Shown one piece after another: positions 29,258 through 38,087 of a stretch of 64,000 nucleotides of DNA. This DNA is from Gallionella sp. (lineage in GTDB: Bacteria; Pseudomonadota; Gammaproteobacteria; Burkholderiales; Gallionellaceae): the NCBI GenBank assembly GCA_030682375.1, contig JAUXOL010000015.1, positions 1 through 64,000 on the forward strand. Reading direction: 5' to 3'. The number at the start of each line of letters is the position of its first letter. Position 1 is the stretch's first letter. Position numbers and translations under genes: made by a program. The notes beneath the pieces were generated by a model. That model was not told the DNA's origin, did not search any database, and was given only the letters and a program-made list of their open reading frames with translations.

Positions 29258-30511
29258 TTATTTTTGCGGGGGCAAAACGACCTGGTTGCCGGTGCTGAAC
29301 TGGTAGTCGTGGAAGATGTGTTCTGCGGACAGTACCTGGTAGCTGCCGTCGGCCAGCCTGTTGGTGGTGTCCTTCAGTTTGTAGGTGTAATGGCCGCAGG
29401 TCCACAGCTTGAAGTTGCGCATGTGGGTGCACAAACAGGTCTTGTCGTACACCTTGATCTTTTTCTCGCCCGGATGGGCCGCGACTTCGCGGTTGTAGGA
29501 ATCGATATAGGCGCACTTGCCGTTGGCGTCCAGGATGTAGCCGTAGGACTCGCAGCCGGGGCGGATGCCGGAGCCGATCGCCGGGCTGTTCTTCAGCATG
29601 CGCATCGGGTAGCCGGTCGGTGAGACGCCGTTGACTTCGATGTCGTCCTCGCTGGCTTTGAAGTATTCCTGTTGCACGTCCTTGGGCAAACCGCATTCGT
29701 CGGCCACGGTGAAGCGCGTTGCCACTTGCACGGCGGCGGAGCCTTCTTCGAGGAAGCTCACCGCGTCGCTGCCGGTGAAGATGCCGCCGGCCGGGATCAC
29801 AGGGATGTCCAGCTTCTCGTCGCGCAGGTATTGCAGCACTTCGTTGGTGATCGTGCGCAGGTCGTATTTCATCCAGTCGTCCAGTCCGAAGCCGAGATGG
29901 CCTCCGGCCAGCGGGCCTTCTACGACGACGTAGTCGGGCAGGCGGTTGGTTCTTGCGTTCTTGCGCAGGAACAGCTGCAGCGCGCGCAGGCTGGAGACGA
30001 TGATACCCAGCTTGACGTCGCGGAAGCGGGGGTGATCCTCGATCATCGCGAACGAGCCCAGATGCAGGCCGGCCGCCAGCGTGATGCCGTCGATGCCCGC
30101 GTCCATCGCGCTGCGCAGGCGCACCGTCAGCGTTTCGCGCGGCGCGTTCATCGTCAGCTTCTCCATGCAGTTGATGAACACCATGCCTTCGCCGCGCTTG
30201 GCTTCCATGGTCTTGCTGACGTGCAGCTGCGTCGATTCGGAGATATGGCCGAGGTCGAACTTCACCGCCGATTTGTCGGTGTTGTCGATGTTGTACTTGT
30301 ATTGCTGGAGCTTTTCCTTGACGAAGTCGGTGTCGTAGAGCCGATCGCTGACGGTCGGCAGCATCGCGTCCGAGATATGGCCGATGCCGCCCAGGCGAGC
30401 GGCTTCCAATGCCAGTTCGGCGGTGGAGATGTCCACGCCCATGCCGCCGATCATGATCGGCACTATCTCACGCTTGCCAAAGCGTAGACGGAAGTCGTCC
30501 ACACGTTTCAT
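29258..30511 (-). CDS. nitronate monooxygenase (2-nitropropane dioxygenase family) with Cys-containing C-terminal extension
   Basis: FMN-dependent TIM-barrel enzyme that oxidises nitronates. 417 residues. VPIMIGGMGVDIS at the N-terminus, a central GPLAGGHLGFG phosphate-binding loop near 205, PVIPAGGIFTGSDAVSFLEEGSAAVQVATRF near 240-270 and VSPTGYPMRML follow the family pattern. The last 80 residues go beyond the usual barrel and contain several cysteines (GCESYGY, GKCAYID, TCLCTHMRNFKLWTCGHY), possibly a metal or cluster site. GGAGGG lies nine bases before the ATG at 30511, preferred over an in-frame GTG at 30520. It lies directly upstream of groSL. Confidence 0.82.
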   Translation of the reverse strand: MKRVDDFRLRFGKREIVPIMIGGMGVDISTAELALEAARLGGIGHISDAMLPTVSDRLYDTDFVKEKLQQYKYNIDNTDKSAVKFDLGHISESTQLHVSKTMEAKRGEGMVFINCMEKLTMNAPRETLTVRLRSAMDAGIDGITLAAGLHLGSFAMIEDHPRFRDVKLGIIVSSLRALQLFLRKNARTNRLPDYVVVEGPLAGGHLGFGLDDWMKYDLRTITNEVLQYLRDEKLDIPVIPAGGIFTGSDAVSFLEEGSAAVQVATRFTVADECGLPKDVQQEYFKASEDDIEVNGVSPTGYPMRMLKNSPAIGSGIRPGCESYGYILDANGKCAYIDSYNREVAAHPGEKKIKVYDKTCLCTHMRNFKLWTCGHYTYKLKDTTNRLADGSYQVLSAEHIFHDYQFSTGNQVVLPPQK

Positions 30512-30649
30512 TGCTGCCACCCTCCACTGTCGTTGCCTACCGAGGGTCGGGCCGACAGAAATAATAATTTTGAAGGTGCGAAGAATGCCACAGATTGGGG
30601 GGTACGGAAAGCGAGCCCATTTGGCGCGGCTTGGCGAGCCGCGGGAGAT

Positions 30650-31546
30650 TCAGTTCAGCAGGTTTTCCAGCGCGCCGCGCAATTCCGGGAACTGGAAACG
30701 GTAATGCGCGCTTTCCAGTTTCTTCGGCAATACCCGCTGTCCTTCCAGCAGCAGGCTGGCCGATTCGCCCATGCTCAGCTTCAGCAACGCGGCTGGAGCG
30801 ACGAAGGGCGCCGGGCGGCGCAGCACCGCCGCCAGCGTCCGGGTGAATTCGGCGTTGGTGACCGGCTGCGGGGTGGTGACGTTGTAGGGGCCGTGTGTCT
30901 GGCCGTCGCGCAGCAGGCGCAGCATGATCGCGACGCAGTCCTCGATATGTATCCAGCTCATCCACTGCTTGCCGTCGCCTACCCGGGTGCCCATGCCCAG
31001 CCTGAACGGAGTGGTCATGCGTGCCAGCAGGCCGCCTTCCGTGCTCAGCACCAGCCCGGTGCGCTGCAGGCAGACGCGCACGCCGAAATTTTCGGCCTTG
31101 CGGGCCGCCGCTTCCCAGGCGATGCATAACTGCGCGGGGAAGTCCGATCCGGCGGTCGATGTCTCGTCCAGCGCTTCGTCGGCGCGGCCGCCGTAATAGC
31201 CTATCGCCGAGCCGCTCAGCAGCACCGCAGGCTTGCGTTCGGCGGCGGCGATGCGGCGCACCAGCTCATCGGTCAGGGCTATGCGGCTGTCCCATAGCGC
31301 CTGTTTGCGTTTCTCGGTCCAGCGCTGGTCGACGATGGGTTCGCCGGCCAAGTTGATGACCGCGTCGAACGCTTGCGACGGTAGCCATTCGTTCAGCGAG
31401 CGCATCGCGCGGACGGTCACGCCACATTTCTCGGCGACGGAATCCGGCTTGCGGCTGAGCACCGTCAGCTCGTGACCTTCTGCCAGCAGGGTCTTGCAGA
31501 GTCGTCGGCCGATCAGGCCGGTGCCGCCGGTGATGAGTATGTTCAT
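30650..31546 (-). CDS. TIGR01777-family NAD(P)-dependent epimerase/oxidoreductase (YfcH/SDR39U1 type)
   Basis: 298 residues. The N-terminus MNILITGGTGLIGRRL is a Rossmann dinucleotide loop, NLAGEPI and SGSAIGYYG (residues ~62 and ~112) are typical of this atypical extended SDR group, and the C-terminal DUF1731 block (APAALLKLSMGESASLLLEGQRVLPKKLESAHYRFQFPELRGAL) is complete. Homologues in animals and E. coli (YfcH) have no firm substrate. It is divergent from bioA. Confidence 0.9.
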   Translation of the reverse strand: MNILITGGTGLIGRRLCKTLLAEGHELTVLSRKPDSVAEKCGVTVRAMRSLNEWLPSQAFDAVINLAGEPIVDQRWTEKRKQALWDSRIALTDELVRRIAAAERKPAVLLSGSAIGYYGGRADEALDETSTAGSDFPAQLCIAWEAAARKAENFGVRVCLQRTGLVLSTEGGLLARMTTPFRLGMGTRVGDGKQWMSWIHIEDCVAIMLRLLRDGQTHGPYNVTTPQPVTNAEFTRTLAAVLRRPAPFVAPAALLKLSMGESASLLLEGQRVLPKKLESAHYRFQFPELRGALENLLN

Positions 31547-31620
31547 ATCCGTTCCCGCATGAGGTTAGTCCGAAGCAGGCTATCGAAACATTGGGCTGCT
31601 GGCAATAAGCAAAACCCGTT

Positions 31621-32961
31621 ATGATTTCGTGCATGTCGCATTCCTCACCAAATAATCCAGATATCCTGTCGCGCAGCCTGTCTGCGGTCTGGCATCCCTG
31701 TTCGCAGATGAAGCACTACGAGAGTTTCCCGCTGGTGCCGATTACGCGCGGGCAGGGCGTGTGGCTGTACGACTTCGACGGGAAACGTTATCTGGATACC
31801 GTGAGTTCATGGTGGGTGAACCTGTTCGGTCACTGCAACCCGCGCATCAACGCCGCCATCGCCGACCAGCTCGGCAAGCTGGAGCATGTGATGCTCGCGG
31901 GCTTCACTCACGAGCCGGTGGTTCGACTGTCCGAGCGTCTGCGCGAACTGGCCCCCGCCGGATTGGGGCATTGCTTCTACGGTTCGGACGGCGCATCGGC
32001 GACCGAGATCGCGCTGAAGATGAGCGCGCATTACTGGCGCAACAGCGGATCGCCGGGCAAAACGCAGTTCATCAGCCTGCAGAACAGCTATCACGGCGAG
32101 ACGCTGGGGGCGCTGTCGGTGACCGATGTCGCGCTGTTCCGCGATGCGTACGGCGCGCTGATTGCGCAGCAGGCTACCGTACCCAGCCCGGACTGGCGCG
32201 ATGCGGAAGCGGGCGAGTGTGCCGAGGCTTACGCGCTGCGTTGCGCCGAGGCACTGGAAGAACATTTGCAACGCCATCACGAGCGGCTTGCCGCATTCAT
32301 CGTCGAGCCGCTGGTGCAGGGCGCGGCGGGCATGGCGATGTATCACCCTGCCTATCTGAAGCGCGCGCGCGAACTCTGCTCGCGATACGGCGTGCATCTG
32401 ATCGCCGACGAGATCGCCGTCGGCATGGGCCGTACCGGGACGCTGTTCGCGTGCGAACAGGCGGGCATCACGCCCGATTTCCTGCTGATCTCGAAAGGCA
32501 TCACCGGCGGCTACCTGCCGCTGTCCATCGTGATGACCGCCGACGAAATCTACCGCGCGTTCTATGCCGACGAGACCGCGCGCGGCTTCCTGCATTCGCA
32601 TTCCTATACCGGCAACCCGCTGGCCTGCCGCGCCGCGCTGGCGACGCTGGATATCTTCGAACAAGACGACGTACTGAACGCGAACCGCGCGAAGTCGGCC
32701 GCGCTGAACCGTATCGCACAGCCGTTACGCGATCACCCCAGGATCCGCGACTTCCGCAACACCGGTATGATCTGGGCGTTCGAAGTGGACACGCCGCATG
32801 CCGATTTCGCGCGCCGCTGTTTCGCGCTCGGGCTGCAGAACGAACTGCTGCTGAGGCCCATGGGCAACACGGTGTATTTCATGCCGCCCTATGTGATAAC
32901 CGAAGACGAGATGCAGTTGCTGGTCGAACGCACGTTGAAGATCGTGAAGGCGCTGACATGA
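31621..32961 (+). CDS. bioA: adenosylmethionine-8-amino-7-oxononanoate aminotransferase
   Basis: PLP enzyme of biotin synthesis that transfers the amino group of SAM to KAPA, giving DAPA. 446 residues. SVWHPCSQM near the N-terminus, the DTVSSWWVNLFGHCNP stretch, GSDGASATEIALKM for PLP phosphate, LIADEIAVGMGRTG with the catalytic Asp, and ISKGITGGYLPLS with the PLP-binding Lys are all present. The ATG at 31621 or the in-frame ATG at 31633 could be used; neither has a clear Shine-Dalgarno. No other biotin gene is in the window. Its stop overlaps the next start (ATGA). Confidence 0.95.
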   Translation: MISCMSHSSPNNPDILSRSLSAVWHPCSQMKHYESFPLVPITRGQGVWLYDFDGKRYLDTVSSWWVNLFGHCNPRINAAIADQLGKLEHVMLAGFTHEPVVRLSERLRELAPAGLGHCFYGSDGASATEIALKMSAHYWRNSGSPGKTQFISLQNSYHGETLGALSVTDVALFRDAYGALIAQQATVPSPDWRDAEAGECAEAYALRCAEALEEHLQRHHERLAAFIVEPLVQGAAGMAMYHPAYLKRARELCSRYGVHLIADEIAVGMGRTGTLFACEQAGITPDFLLISKGITGGYLPLSIVMTADEIYRAFYADETARGFLHSHSYTGNPLACRAALATLDIFEQDDVLNANRAKSAALNRIAQPLRDHPRIRDFRNTGMIWAFEVDTPHADFARRCFALGLQNELLLRPMGNTVYFMPPYVITEDEMQLLVERTLKIVKALT

Positions 32962-34355
32962 GGCTGCCTATCCTGTTGCTGCCGTTGTTGTTCGTCACTG
33001 CTGCCGGTGCGGCGACGTTTCCGCGCGAAGTCAGGCAGTCGCTGCAGCAGGCCGGCATTCCGCTAGCCGCAGTCGCCGTCGAGGTGCGCGAAGTCGGCAA
33101 GCTCGCGCCGCTGGTCAGCCTGAATGCCGAGCGGGCTATGAATCCGGCCTCGACGATGAAGCTGCTGACGACCTACGCCGCGCTGGACATCCTCGGCCCC
33201 GCCTACACCTGGAAGACCGAAGCCTGGCTGGACGGCGAATTGAAGGACGGCGTGCTGCAAGGCGATCTGGTGCTGAAGGGCTACGGCGATCCCAAGTTCA
33301 CGATAGAGCAGTTCTGGCTGTGGCTTGCCGAGCTGCGCGCGCGCGGCCTGCGCGAAATACGCGGCGATCTGGTGCTGGATCGCAGCTTCTTCGAATTGCC
33401 GCCGCACGACCCGGCCGCGTTCGACAACGATCCGGTGCGTGCCTACAACGTAGGGCCGGATGCGCTGCTGCTGAACTTCAACACGCTGCGCCTGCGCTAT
33501 CTGCCCGACGGCGACAAGCTCAACGTCATTGCCGAGCCGCCGCTGGAGGGCATCCGGCTGGATAACCGGTTGACGCCGCAACCCGCCGGCGGCTGTGACG
33601 GCTGGGACGACGGCGTCATCGTGCAGCCGGGCGGCGACAGCGTGGTGTTGCAGGGCGGCTATCCCGGCGAATGCGGCGAACGCGAGCACAGCCTCAGCGT
33701 GATGCCGCACACGCGCTACGTCGAGGCGGTGTTCCGCGCGCTGTGGAAGGAGCTGGGCGGCACGCTGCGCGGCAAACAGCGCGAGGGGGTCGCGAGCGCG
33801 AATGCGCAGCTGTTCTCCACGCATCGCTCCGAGCCGCTCTCCAGCGTCATCCGCGACATCAACAAGTTCAGCAACAACGTGATGGCGCGCCAGTTGTTCC
33901 TTACGTTGGGGGCGAACGGCAGCGCGAGCATAGCGCGCAGCACGCAGGCGGTGAGCGACTGGCTGTCGATGCGGCGACTGGATTTTCCCGAGCTGGTGCT
34001 GGAGAACGGCGCCGGCCTGTCGCGCAAGGAGCGCATTAGCGCCGCACATCTCTCACAGCTGCTGCAGCATGCCGCCGCGCATCCGTACAGCGCCGAACTG
34101 GAAAGCTCGCTGCCGATACTCGGCGTGGACGGCTCGGTGAAGAAACGCTTGAAAGAAAGCCCCGCCGCCAGCCACGCGCATTTGAAGACTGGCACGCTGG
34201 AAGGCGTAAAGACCATCGCTGGCTACGTGCGCTCGCAGGGCGGGCGCGAGTGGGTGGTGGTGTTCTTCATCAACCACCCGAACGCGAAGCGCGGGCAGGC
34301 TGCGCAGGATATGTTGATCGAGTGGGTGCAGGCGAGACAGGGCGCATCGCATTAA
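32958..34355 (+). CDS. dacB: D-alanyl-D-alanine carboxypeptidase/endopeptidase, PBP4 family
   Basis: Periplasmic penicillin-binding protein trimming and hydrolysing peptidoglycan cross-links. 465 residues. A Sec signal peptide (MRLPILLLPLLFVTAAGAATF) is followed by the catalytic S65-T-M-K68 motif, SNN near 305 (FSNNVMARQL) and KTGT near 411, the three serine-acyltransferase motifs in order. The long insert between the first two motifs is typical of PBP4. It overlaps bioA by four bases. Confidence 0.93.
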   Translation: MRLPILLLPLLFVTAAGAATFPREVRQSLQQAGIPLAAVAVEVREVGKLAPLVSLNAERAMNPASTMKLLTTYAALDILGPAYTWKTEAWLDGELKDGVLQGDLVLKGYGDPKFTIEQFWLWLAELRARGLREIRGDLVLDRSFFELPPHDPAAFDNDPVRAYNVGPDALLLNFNTLRLRYLPDGDKLNVIAEPPLEGIRLDNRLTPQPAGGCDGWDDGVIVQPGGDSVVLQGGYPGECGEREHSLSVMPHTRYVEAVFRALWKELGGTLRGKQREGVASANAQLFSTHRSEPLSSVIRDINKFSNNVMARQLFLTLGANGSASIARSTQAVSDWLSMRRLDFPELVLENGAGLSRKERISAAHLSQLLQHAAAHPYSAELESSLPILGVDGSVKKRLKESPAASHAHLKTGTLEGVKTIAGYVRSQGGREWVVVFFINHPNAKRGQAAQDMLIEWVQARQGASH

Positions 34356-34384
34356 AATCAGCGAACGAATCGATAAGAGCATCC

Positions 34385-34594
34385 ATGAGTGCGAAGAACG
34401 CCAACCCGACCGATGAAGTCATGTGCCGTTGCAGCGGCACCCGGCGGGACAATATTCAGCGCCTGTATGAGCAGGGTATGGATGTGGACGCCATTTCCAG
34501 ATGGACCGGCGCGCTTTCGGGGTGTGGCGGTTGCGAGTGGGATATCGCGGATTTCCTGAAGGAGTTGGAAGTTCAGAAAGACAAAGCAAGGTAG
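34385..34594 (+). CDS. BFD-like [2Fe-2S]-binding protein
   Basis: 69 residues from the ATG at 34385. It has the cysteine pattern of bacterioferritin-associated ferredoxin-like domains: MCRCSG near 13 and GCGGCEWD near 48, separated by a helical stretch (DNIQRLYEQGMDVDAISRWTGA). Such proteins bind a [2Fe-2S] cluster and often help release iron from bacterioferritin; no bfr gene is in the window, so the partner is unknown. It follows dacB by 29 bases. Confidence 0.8.
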   Translation: MSAKNANPTDEVMCRCSGTRRDNIQRLYEQGMDVDAISRWTGALSGCGGCEWDIADFLKELEVQKDKAR

Positions 34595-34745
34595 GTCGGG
34601 TTAGTGCGCAGTAAGGTAGGTCGGGTTGGTGCGCAGCACGTAACCCGACATCGACACAAAAAAAGGAGCCGGTTGCCGGTCTGCCACCGGCGGTTTTGTT
34701 TTTGATGTTGGGTTACGCGATAAAACTGCTAACCCAACCTACAAA
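34595..34745. repeat. GTAGGTCGGGTTA-type repeats with an embedded terminator
   Basis: Two direct copies of GTAGGTCGGGTT (about 34592 and 34616) are followed by TAACCCGACATC and, after the hairpin at 34675, by GATGTTGGGTTA and AACCCAACCTAC. These ends pair, making one large imperfect palindrome across the gap. The same TAACCCGACATC and CAAAACCGCCGG modules occur in the long inverted arms at 55972 and 58281. Confidence 0.75.
34675..34703 (+). terminator. terminator after the BFD-like gene
   Basis: GCCGGT-ctgcc-ACCGGC followed by GGTTTTGTTTTT. It is embedded in the repeat region between the convergent BFD-like gene and ubiD. A-runs on the left could also allow use from the minus strand. Confidence 0.75.
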
Positions 34746-34746
34746 A

Positions 34747-36210
34747 TCAAAGCCCCAACTCTCCCCACATCGCATCTACTCTCGCCTTGGTCGCGACATC
34801 CATCTCGATGACCGTTCCCCATTCGCGGCTGGTCTCGCCCGGCCATTTGTTGGTCGCATCCAGCCCCATCTTTCCGCCCAAACCCGACACCGGGCTGGCA
34901 AAGTCGAGATAGTCGATCGGTGTGTTCTCCACCAACAAGGTGTCGCGCACCGGGTCCATGCGCGTGGTGATCGCCCAGATGACCTCTTTCCAGTCGCGCA
35001 CGTCGATGTCGTCGTCCACCACGACGATGAACTTGGTGTACATGAACTGGCGCAAAAAGCTCCAGATGCCGAACATCACCCGCTTCGCGTGACCGGCGTA
35101 TTGTTTCTTGATGCTGACCACCGCCATGCGATACGAACACCCTTCCGGCGGCAGGTAGAAGTCTTCGATCTCGGGGAACTGCTTCTGCAGCAGCGGCACG
35201 AATACCTCGTTCAGCGCCACACCCAGCATCGCCGGTTCATCGGGCGGTTTGCCGGTATAGGTGGAGTGGTAGATCGGGTCACGGCGCATGGTGATGCGCT
35301 CGATGGTGAACACCGGGAATTTGTCCTGCTCGTTGTAGTAACCGGTGTGGTCGCCATATGGCCCCTCCAGCGCCATCTCGTCCGGATGAATCACGCCTTC
35401 CAGCACGATCTCGGTGGAGGCGGGGACTTGCAGGTCGCTGCCGATGCACTTCACCAGTTCGGTCTTGCTGCCGCGCAGCAATCCGGCAAACTGGTATTCG
35501 GACAAGGAGTCCGGCACCGGCGTCACCGCACCGAGTATGGTCGCCGGATCGGCGCCGATCACCACCGCGACCGGGAACGGCTGCCCCGGATGCTTCTGGC
35601 AGTGGTCGCGAAAATCCAGCGCGCCGCCGCGATGCGCCAGCCAGCGCATGATGACCTTGTTTGATCCGAGCACTTGCTGGCGATAGATGCCGAGGTTCTG
35701 TCTGGCTTTGTTTGGTCCGCGCGTGACTACCAGTCCCCAGGTGATCAGCGGCGCGACATCGCCCGGCCAGCAATGCTGTATCGGCAGTTTCGACAAGTCT
35801 ACGTCCGCACCTTTCCACACCACTTCCTGGCAAGGCGCGGAAGACAGCACCTTGGGCGACATCGTCAGCACCTGTTTCAGCAGCGGCCATTTCTCCCACG
35901 CGTCTTTCAACCCCTTGGGCGGCTCCGGCTCCTTCAGGTAGGCGAGCAGCTTGCCCACTTCGCGCAGTGCGGCTATGTTTTCTTCGCCCATGCCTAGCGC
36001 GACGCGGCGCGGCGTGCCGAACAGGTTCGCGAGGACGGGAATCTTGTGTCCGACGACATTTTCGAACAGCAGTGCCGGCCCCTGTGCGCGCAGCACGCGG
36101 TCGGCGATCTCGGTCATCTCCAGATGCGTCGAGACGGGCGCGGTCACGCGCTTGAGTTCGCCCATCTGTTCCAGTTGGGCGATGAAGTCGCGCAGGTCGT
36201 GGTATTTCAT
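34747..36210 (-). CDS. ubiD: 3-octaprenyl-4-hydroxybenzoate decarboxylase (UbiD)
   Basis: Prenylated-FMN-dependent decarboxylase of ubiquinone synthesis. 487 residues, [22 protein letters not shown] at the start. The body has [26 protein letters not shown], the [23 protein letters not shown] block and [11 protein letters not shown], all standard for UbiD. The cofactor-supplying UbiX is not in the window. It is transcribed alone. Confidence 0.96.
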   Translation of the reverse strand: MKYHDLRDFIAQLEQMGELKRVTAPVSTHLEMTEIADRVLRAQGPALLFENVVGHKIPVLANLFGTPRRVALGMGEENIAALREVGKLLAYLKEPEPPKGLKDAWEKWPLLKQVLTMSPKVLSSAPCQEVVWKGADVDLSKLPIQHCWPGDVAPLITWGLVVTRGPNKARQNLGIYRQQVLGSNKVIMRWLAHRGGALDFRDHCQKHPGQPFPVAVVIGADPATILGAVTPVPDSLSEYQFAGLLRGSKTELVKCIGSDLQVPASTEIVLEGVIHPDEMALEGPYGDHTGYYNEQDKFPVFTIERITMRRDPIYHSTYTGKPPDEPAMLGVALNEVFVPLLQKQFPEIEDFYLPPEGCSYRMAVVSIKKQYAGHAKRVMFGIWSFLRQFMYTKFIVVVDDDIDVRDWKEVIWAITTRMDPVRDTLLVENTPIDYLDFASPVSGLGGKMGLDATNKWPGETSREWGTVIEMDVATKARVDAMWGELGL

Positions 36211-36228
36211 AACAACTCCTTAGCGTGT

Positions 36229-36293
36229 GGCTCGTAGCCTGTAGCTAGTAGCCAACCCTGGTTTTGCTACCAGCTACAGGCTACCGGCTACAA
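36229..36293. repeat. hairpin repeat between the acyltransferase gene and ubiD
   Basis: TAGCCTGTAGCTAGTAGC and GCTACCAGCTACAGGCTA form a long near-perfect stem around a 13-base loop, with a further GTAGC module after it. It lies just upstream of ubiD and downstream of the convergent-free gap, and may be a dispersed repeat with some terminator function. Confidence 0.55.
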
Positions 36294-36295
36294 GC

Positions 36296-37165
36296 TCAAT
36301 AAAACTTCTCTTCGCCTTCCGGTCGATTCTTGAACCTTTTGTGCAGCCAGAAATATTGCTCCGGCATTTCGCGCACACGGTCTTCGATGAATTCGTTCAT
36401 GCGCCGCGTATCGGCGATGTCGTCGCCGGAGGGGTAGTTGTCCCAGGCCGGGTAGAACGTCAGCACATAGCCCGCGCCGCCCGGCAGCATGCGCGTGATG
36501 CTGGGCACGACCGCAGCACCCGTCATCTGTGCGATGCGCGGCACCGAGGTCATCGTTGCGGCGGGCACGCCGAAGAACGGGATGAACGCGCCGTCCTTGA
36601 CGCCCTGATCCTGATCCGGCGGATAGATGAAAGGCATGCCGGCTCGCATGCCCTTGAGGATGGGGCGCAGGCCCTGGAAACGCGAGTACAGGCGCTGGTT
36701 GCGGAAGCGGGCGCGTTTCTGCAGCAGCAGTTCGGTCAGGTAGCGGTTCTTCTGGGTCGCGTACATGCACACGGTGTCGGCGTGCTGCGCGATCCATTGC
36801 CCGCCCGCATCCATGCCGACGAAATGCGGGGTCAGCAGGATGGAGGGCTTGTCCTTGATCGCCTCGAAATGTTCGACGCCTTCGACGCGGATCAGGCTGC
36901 GGATGTATTCGGCGCTGGACCACCACAGGATGCAGCGCTCGATCAGGCCGCGACCGAACATCATGAAGTGGTCGCGCAGCAGCTTCTTGCGCCCCTCGTC
37001 GCCGAGTTCGGGGAAGCACAGCTTCAGGTTGATGTCGCCGACGCGGCGGCGTTCGGCGCTCAGCACATAGAGCAACAGGCCGACACCGTTGCCTATCGCG
37101 ACGATCACGCGAAACGGCAGGAGGTGGATCAGCCACAGAATGAAAACGCCCAGACGTGCCAGCAT
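36296..37165 (-). CDS. lipid A biosynthesis lauroyl/myristoyl acyltransferase, LpxL family
   Basis: 289 residues. An N-terminal membrane anchor (LGVFILWLIHLLPFRVIVAIGNGVGLLLYVL) is followed by the catalytic H-x4-D motif in LTPHFVGMDAGG near residue 113, and by PPDQDQG near 190 and the FFGVPAATMTSVPRIAQMTGA block. It adds a secondary acyl chain to Kdo2-lipid A at the cytoplasmic face of the inner membrane. Its start overlaps the stop of the upstream acyltransferase gene (TAATG), so the two work as a pair. Which acyl position each uses cannot be told. Confidence 0.88.
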   Translation of the reverse strand: MLARLGVFILWLIHLLPFRVIVAIGNGVGLLLYVLSAERRRVGDINLKLCFPELGDEGRKKLLRDHFMMFGRGLIERCILWWSSAEYIRSLIRVEGVEHFEAIKDKPSILLTPHFVGMDAGGQWIAQHADTVCMYATQKNRYLTELLLQKRARFRNQRLYSRFQGLRPILKGMRAGMPFIYPPDQDQGVKDGAFIPFFGVPAATMTSVPRIAQMTGAAVVPSITRMLPGGAGYVLTFYPAWDNYPSGDDIADTRRMNEFIEDRVREMPEQYFWLHKRFKNRPEGEEKFY

Positions 37166-38025
37166 TACGACTCCTGAATTGCATCCGGCGGCGTTACGCC
37201 GCGCGGGATCTTGTAACGGTTATAGCTCCACAGGTACTGCGCCGGGCAGGCGCGTATCGTGCGCTCCAGCGCGGTGTTGATCTGCCGCGCGACGGGTTGG
37301 GTGAAGTCTAGCGGCAGCGGTGCCACATGGATCACGTAGCCTTCGCCGCGCGGCAGGCGTTCGGAGTAGGCGATCAGCACCGTCGCGCCGCTGCTTTCAG
37401 CCAGTCGTCCGGCCAGCGTCATCGTGTAGGCGGGGCGGTCGAAGAATTCGGTCCATTCGCCTTCGCCGCGGCTGGGTACCTGATCCGGCAGCAGGCCGAT
37501 GGCCTCGCCGCGCTTCAGCGCCTTATACAGCAGGCGCACGCCGCTGACATCGGCCTTGGCCAGTTTGGCCTGACCGCGCTCGCGTCCGGCGCGCATCACG
37601 CCTTCCAGGAATCCCAGTCGAGGCGGGCGATACAGCACGGTGATCGGCATGCGCTGCGCGGCATACAGCGATGAGATCTCGAAGCAGCCCAGATGCGGGG
37701 TCAGGAAGATGATGCCTTTTCCTTGCGCCTGCGCCGCCTCGATGTGTTCCAGTCCGACGCACTCGCGGACTTTGGTCAGCACCTCGTCGTAGCGGCGTCC
37801 CCAGATCCACGGCAATTCGGTGAGACTCATGCCGGTTGCGTCTATGGCGGCAGGCAGCAGATTCGATGACATACCCGCCTGGCGCAGGTTGTCGCGCGTG
37901 CGCACGGCATAGGTCGCGGACGCGGCGTAGGTTAGCCGCCCGAGCCATGCGCCCAAGCGATGCAGTGCGCCCAGCGGCAGGCGCGCAAGCAGCCAGTAGA
38001 TGAGTTTGAACAGAAAGGCGGTCAT
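37165..38025 (-). CDS. second lipid A acyltransferase, LpxL/LpxM family
   Basis: 286 residues from the ATG at 38025. An N-terminal hydrophobic anchor (FLFKLIYWLLARLPLGAL) precedes the catalytic motif in LTPHLGCFEISS near residue 120. Here the acid of H-x4-D/E is Glu. LLPDQVPSRGEG near 180 and the FFDRPAYTMTLAGRLAESSGA block are conserved. It is the first of the two-gene acyltransferase unit. The shared gap with metK is only 62 bases and holds the divergent start regions. Confidence 0.88.
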   Translation of the reverse strand: MTAFLFKLIYWLLARLPLGALHRLGAWLGRLTYAASATYAVRTRDNLRQAGMSSNLLPAAIDATGMSLTELPWIWGRRYDEVLTKVRECVGLEHIEAAQAQGKGIIFLTPHLGCFEISSLYAAQRMPITVLYRPPRLGFLEGVMRAGRERGQAKLAKADVSGVRLLYKALKRGEAIGLLPDQVPSRGEGEWTEFFDRPAYTMTLAGRLAESSGATVLIAYSERLPRGEGYVIHVAPLPLDFTQPVARQINTALERTIRACPAQYLWSYNRYKIPRGVTPPDAIQES

Positions 38026-38087
38026 TGGAGCCCGGTTTGTTATAATGCGCGCCCTATTAAACAATCGAAGTGATCGAACGGAGAGCC

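Noticed and set aside
31761..32957. Apparent fusion of bioA and dacB in one frame
   Set aside because: The upstream part is an out-of-frame reading of bioA; dacB starts at 32958 with a proper signal peptide and an ATGA overlap.
34250..34384. Longer start for the BFD-like protein
   Set aside because: The extension overlaps dacB and has no similarity to the family; the ATG at 34385 gives a normal compact domain.
38026..38087. SAM riboswitch before metK
   Set aside because: Only 62 bases separate the divergent genes and no SAM-I, SAM-II or SAM-IV-like helices or conserved bases are visible.
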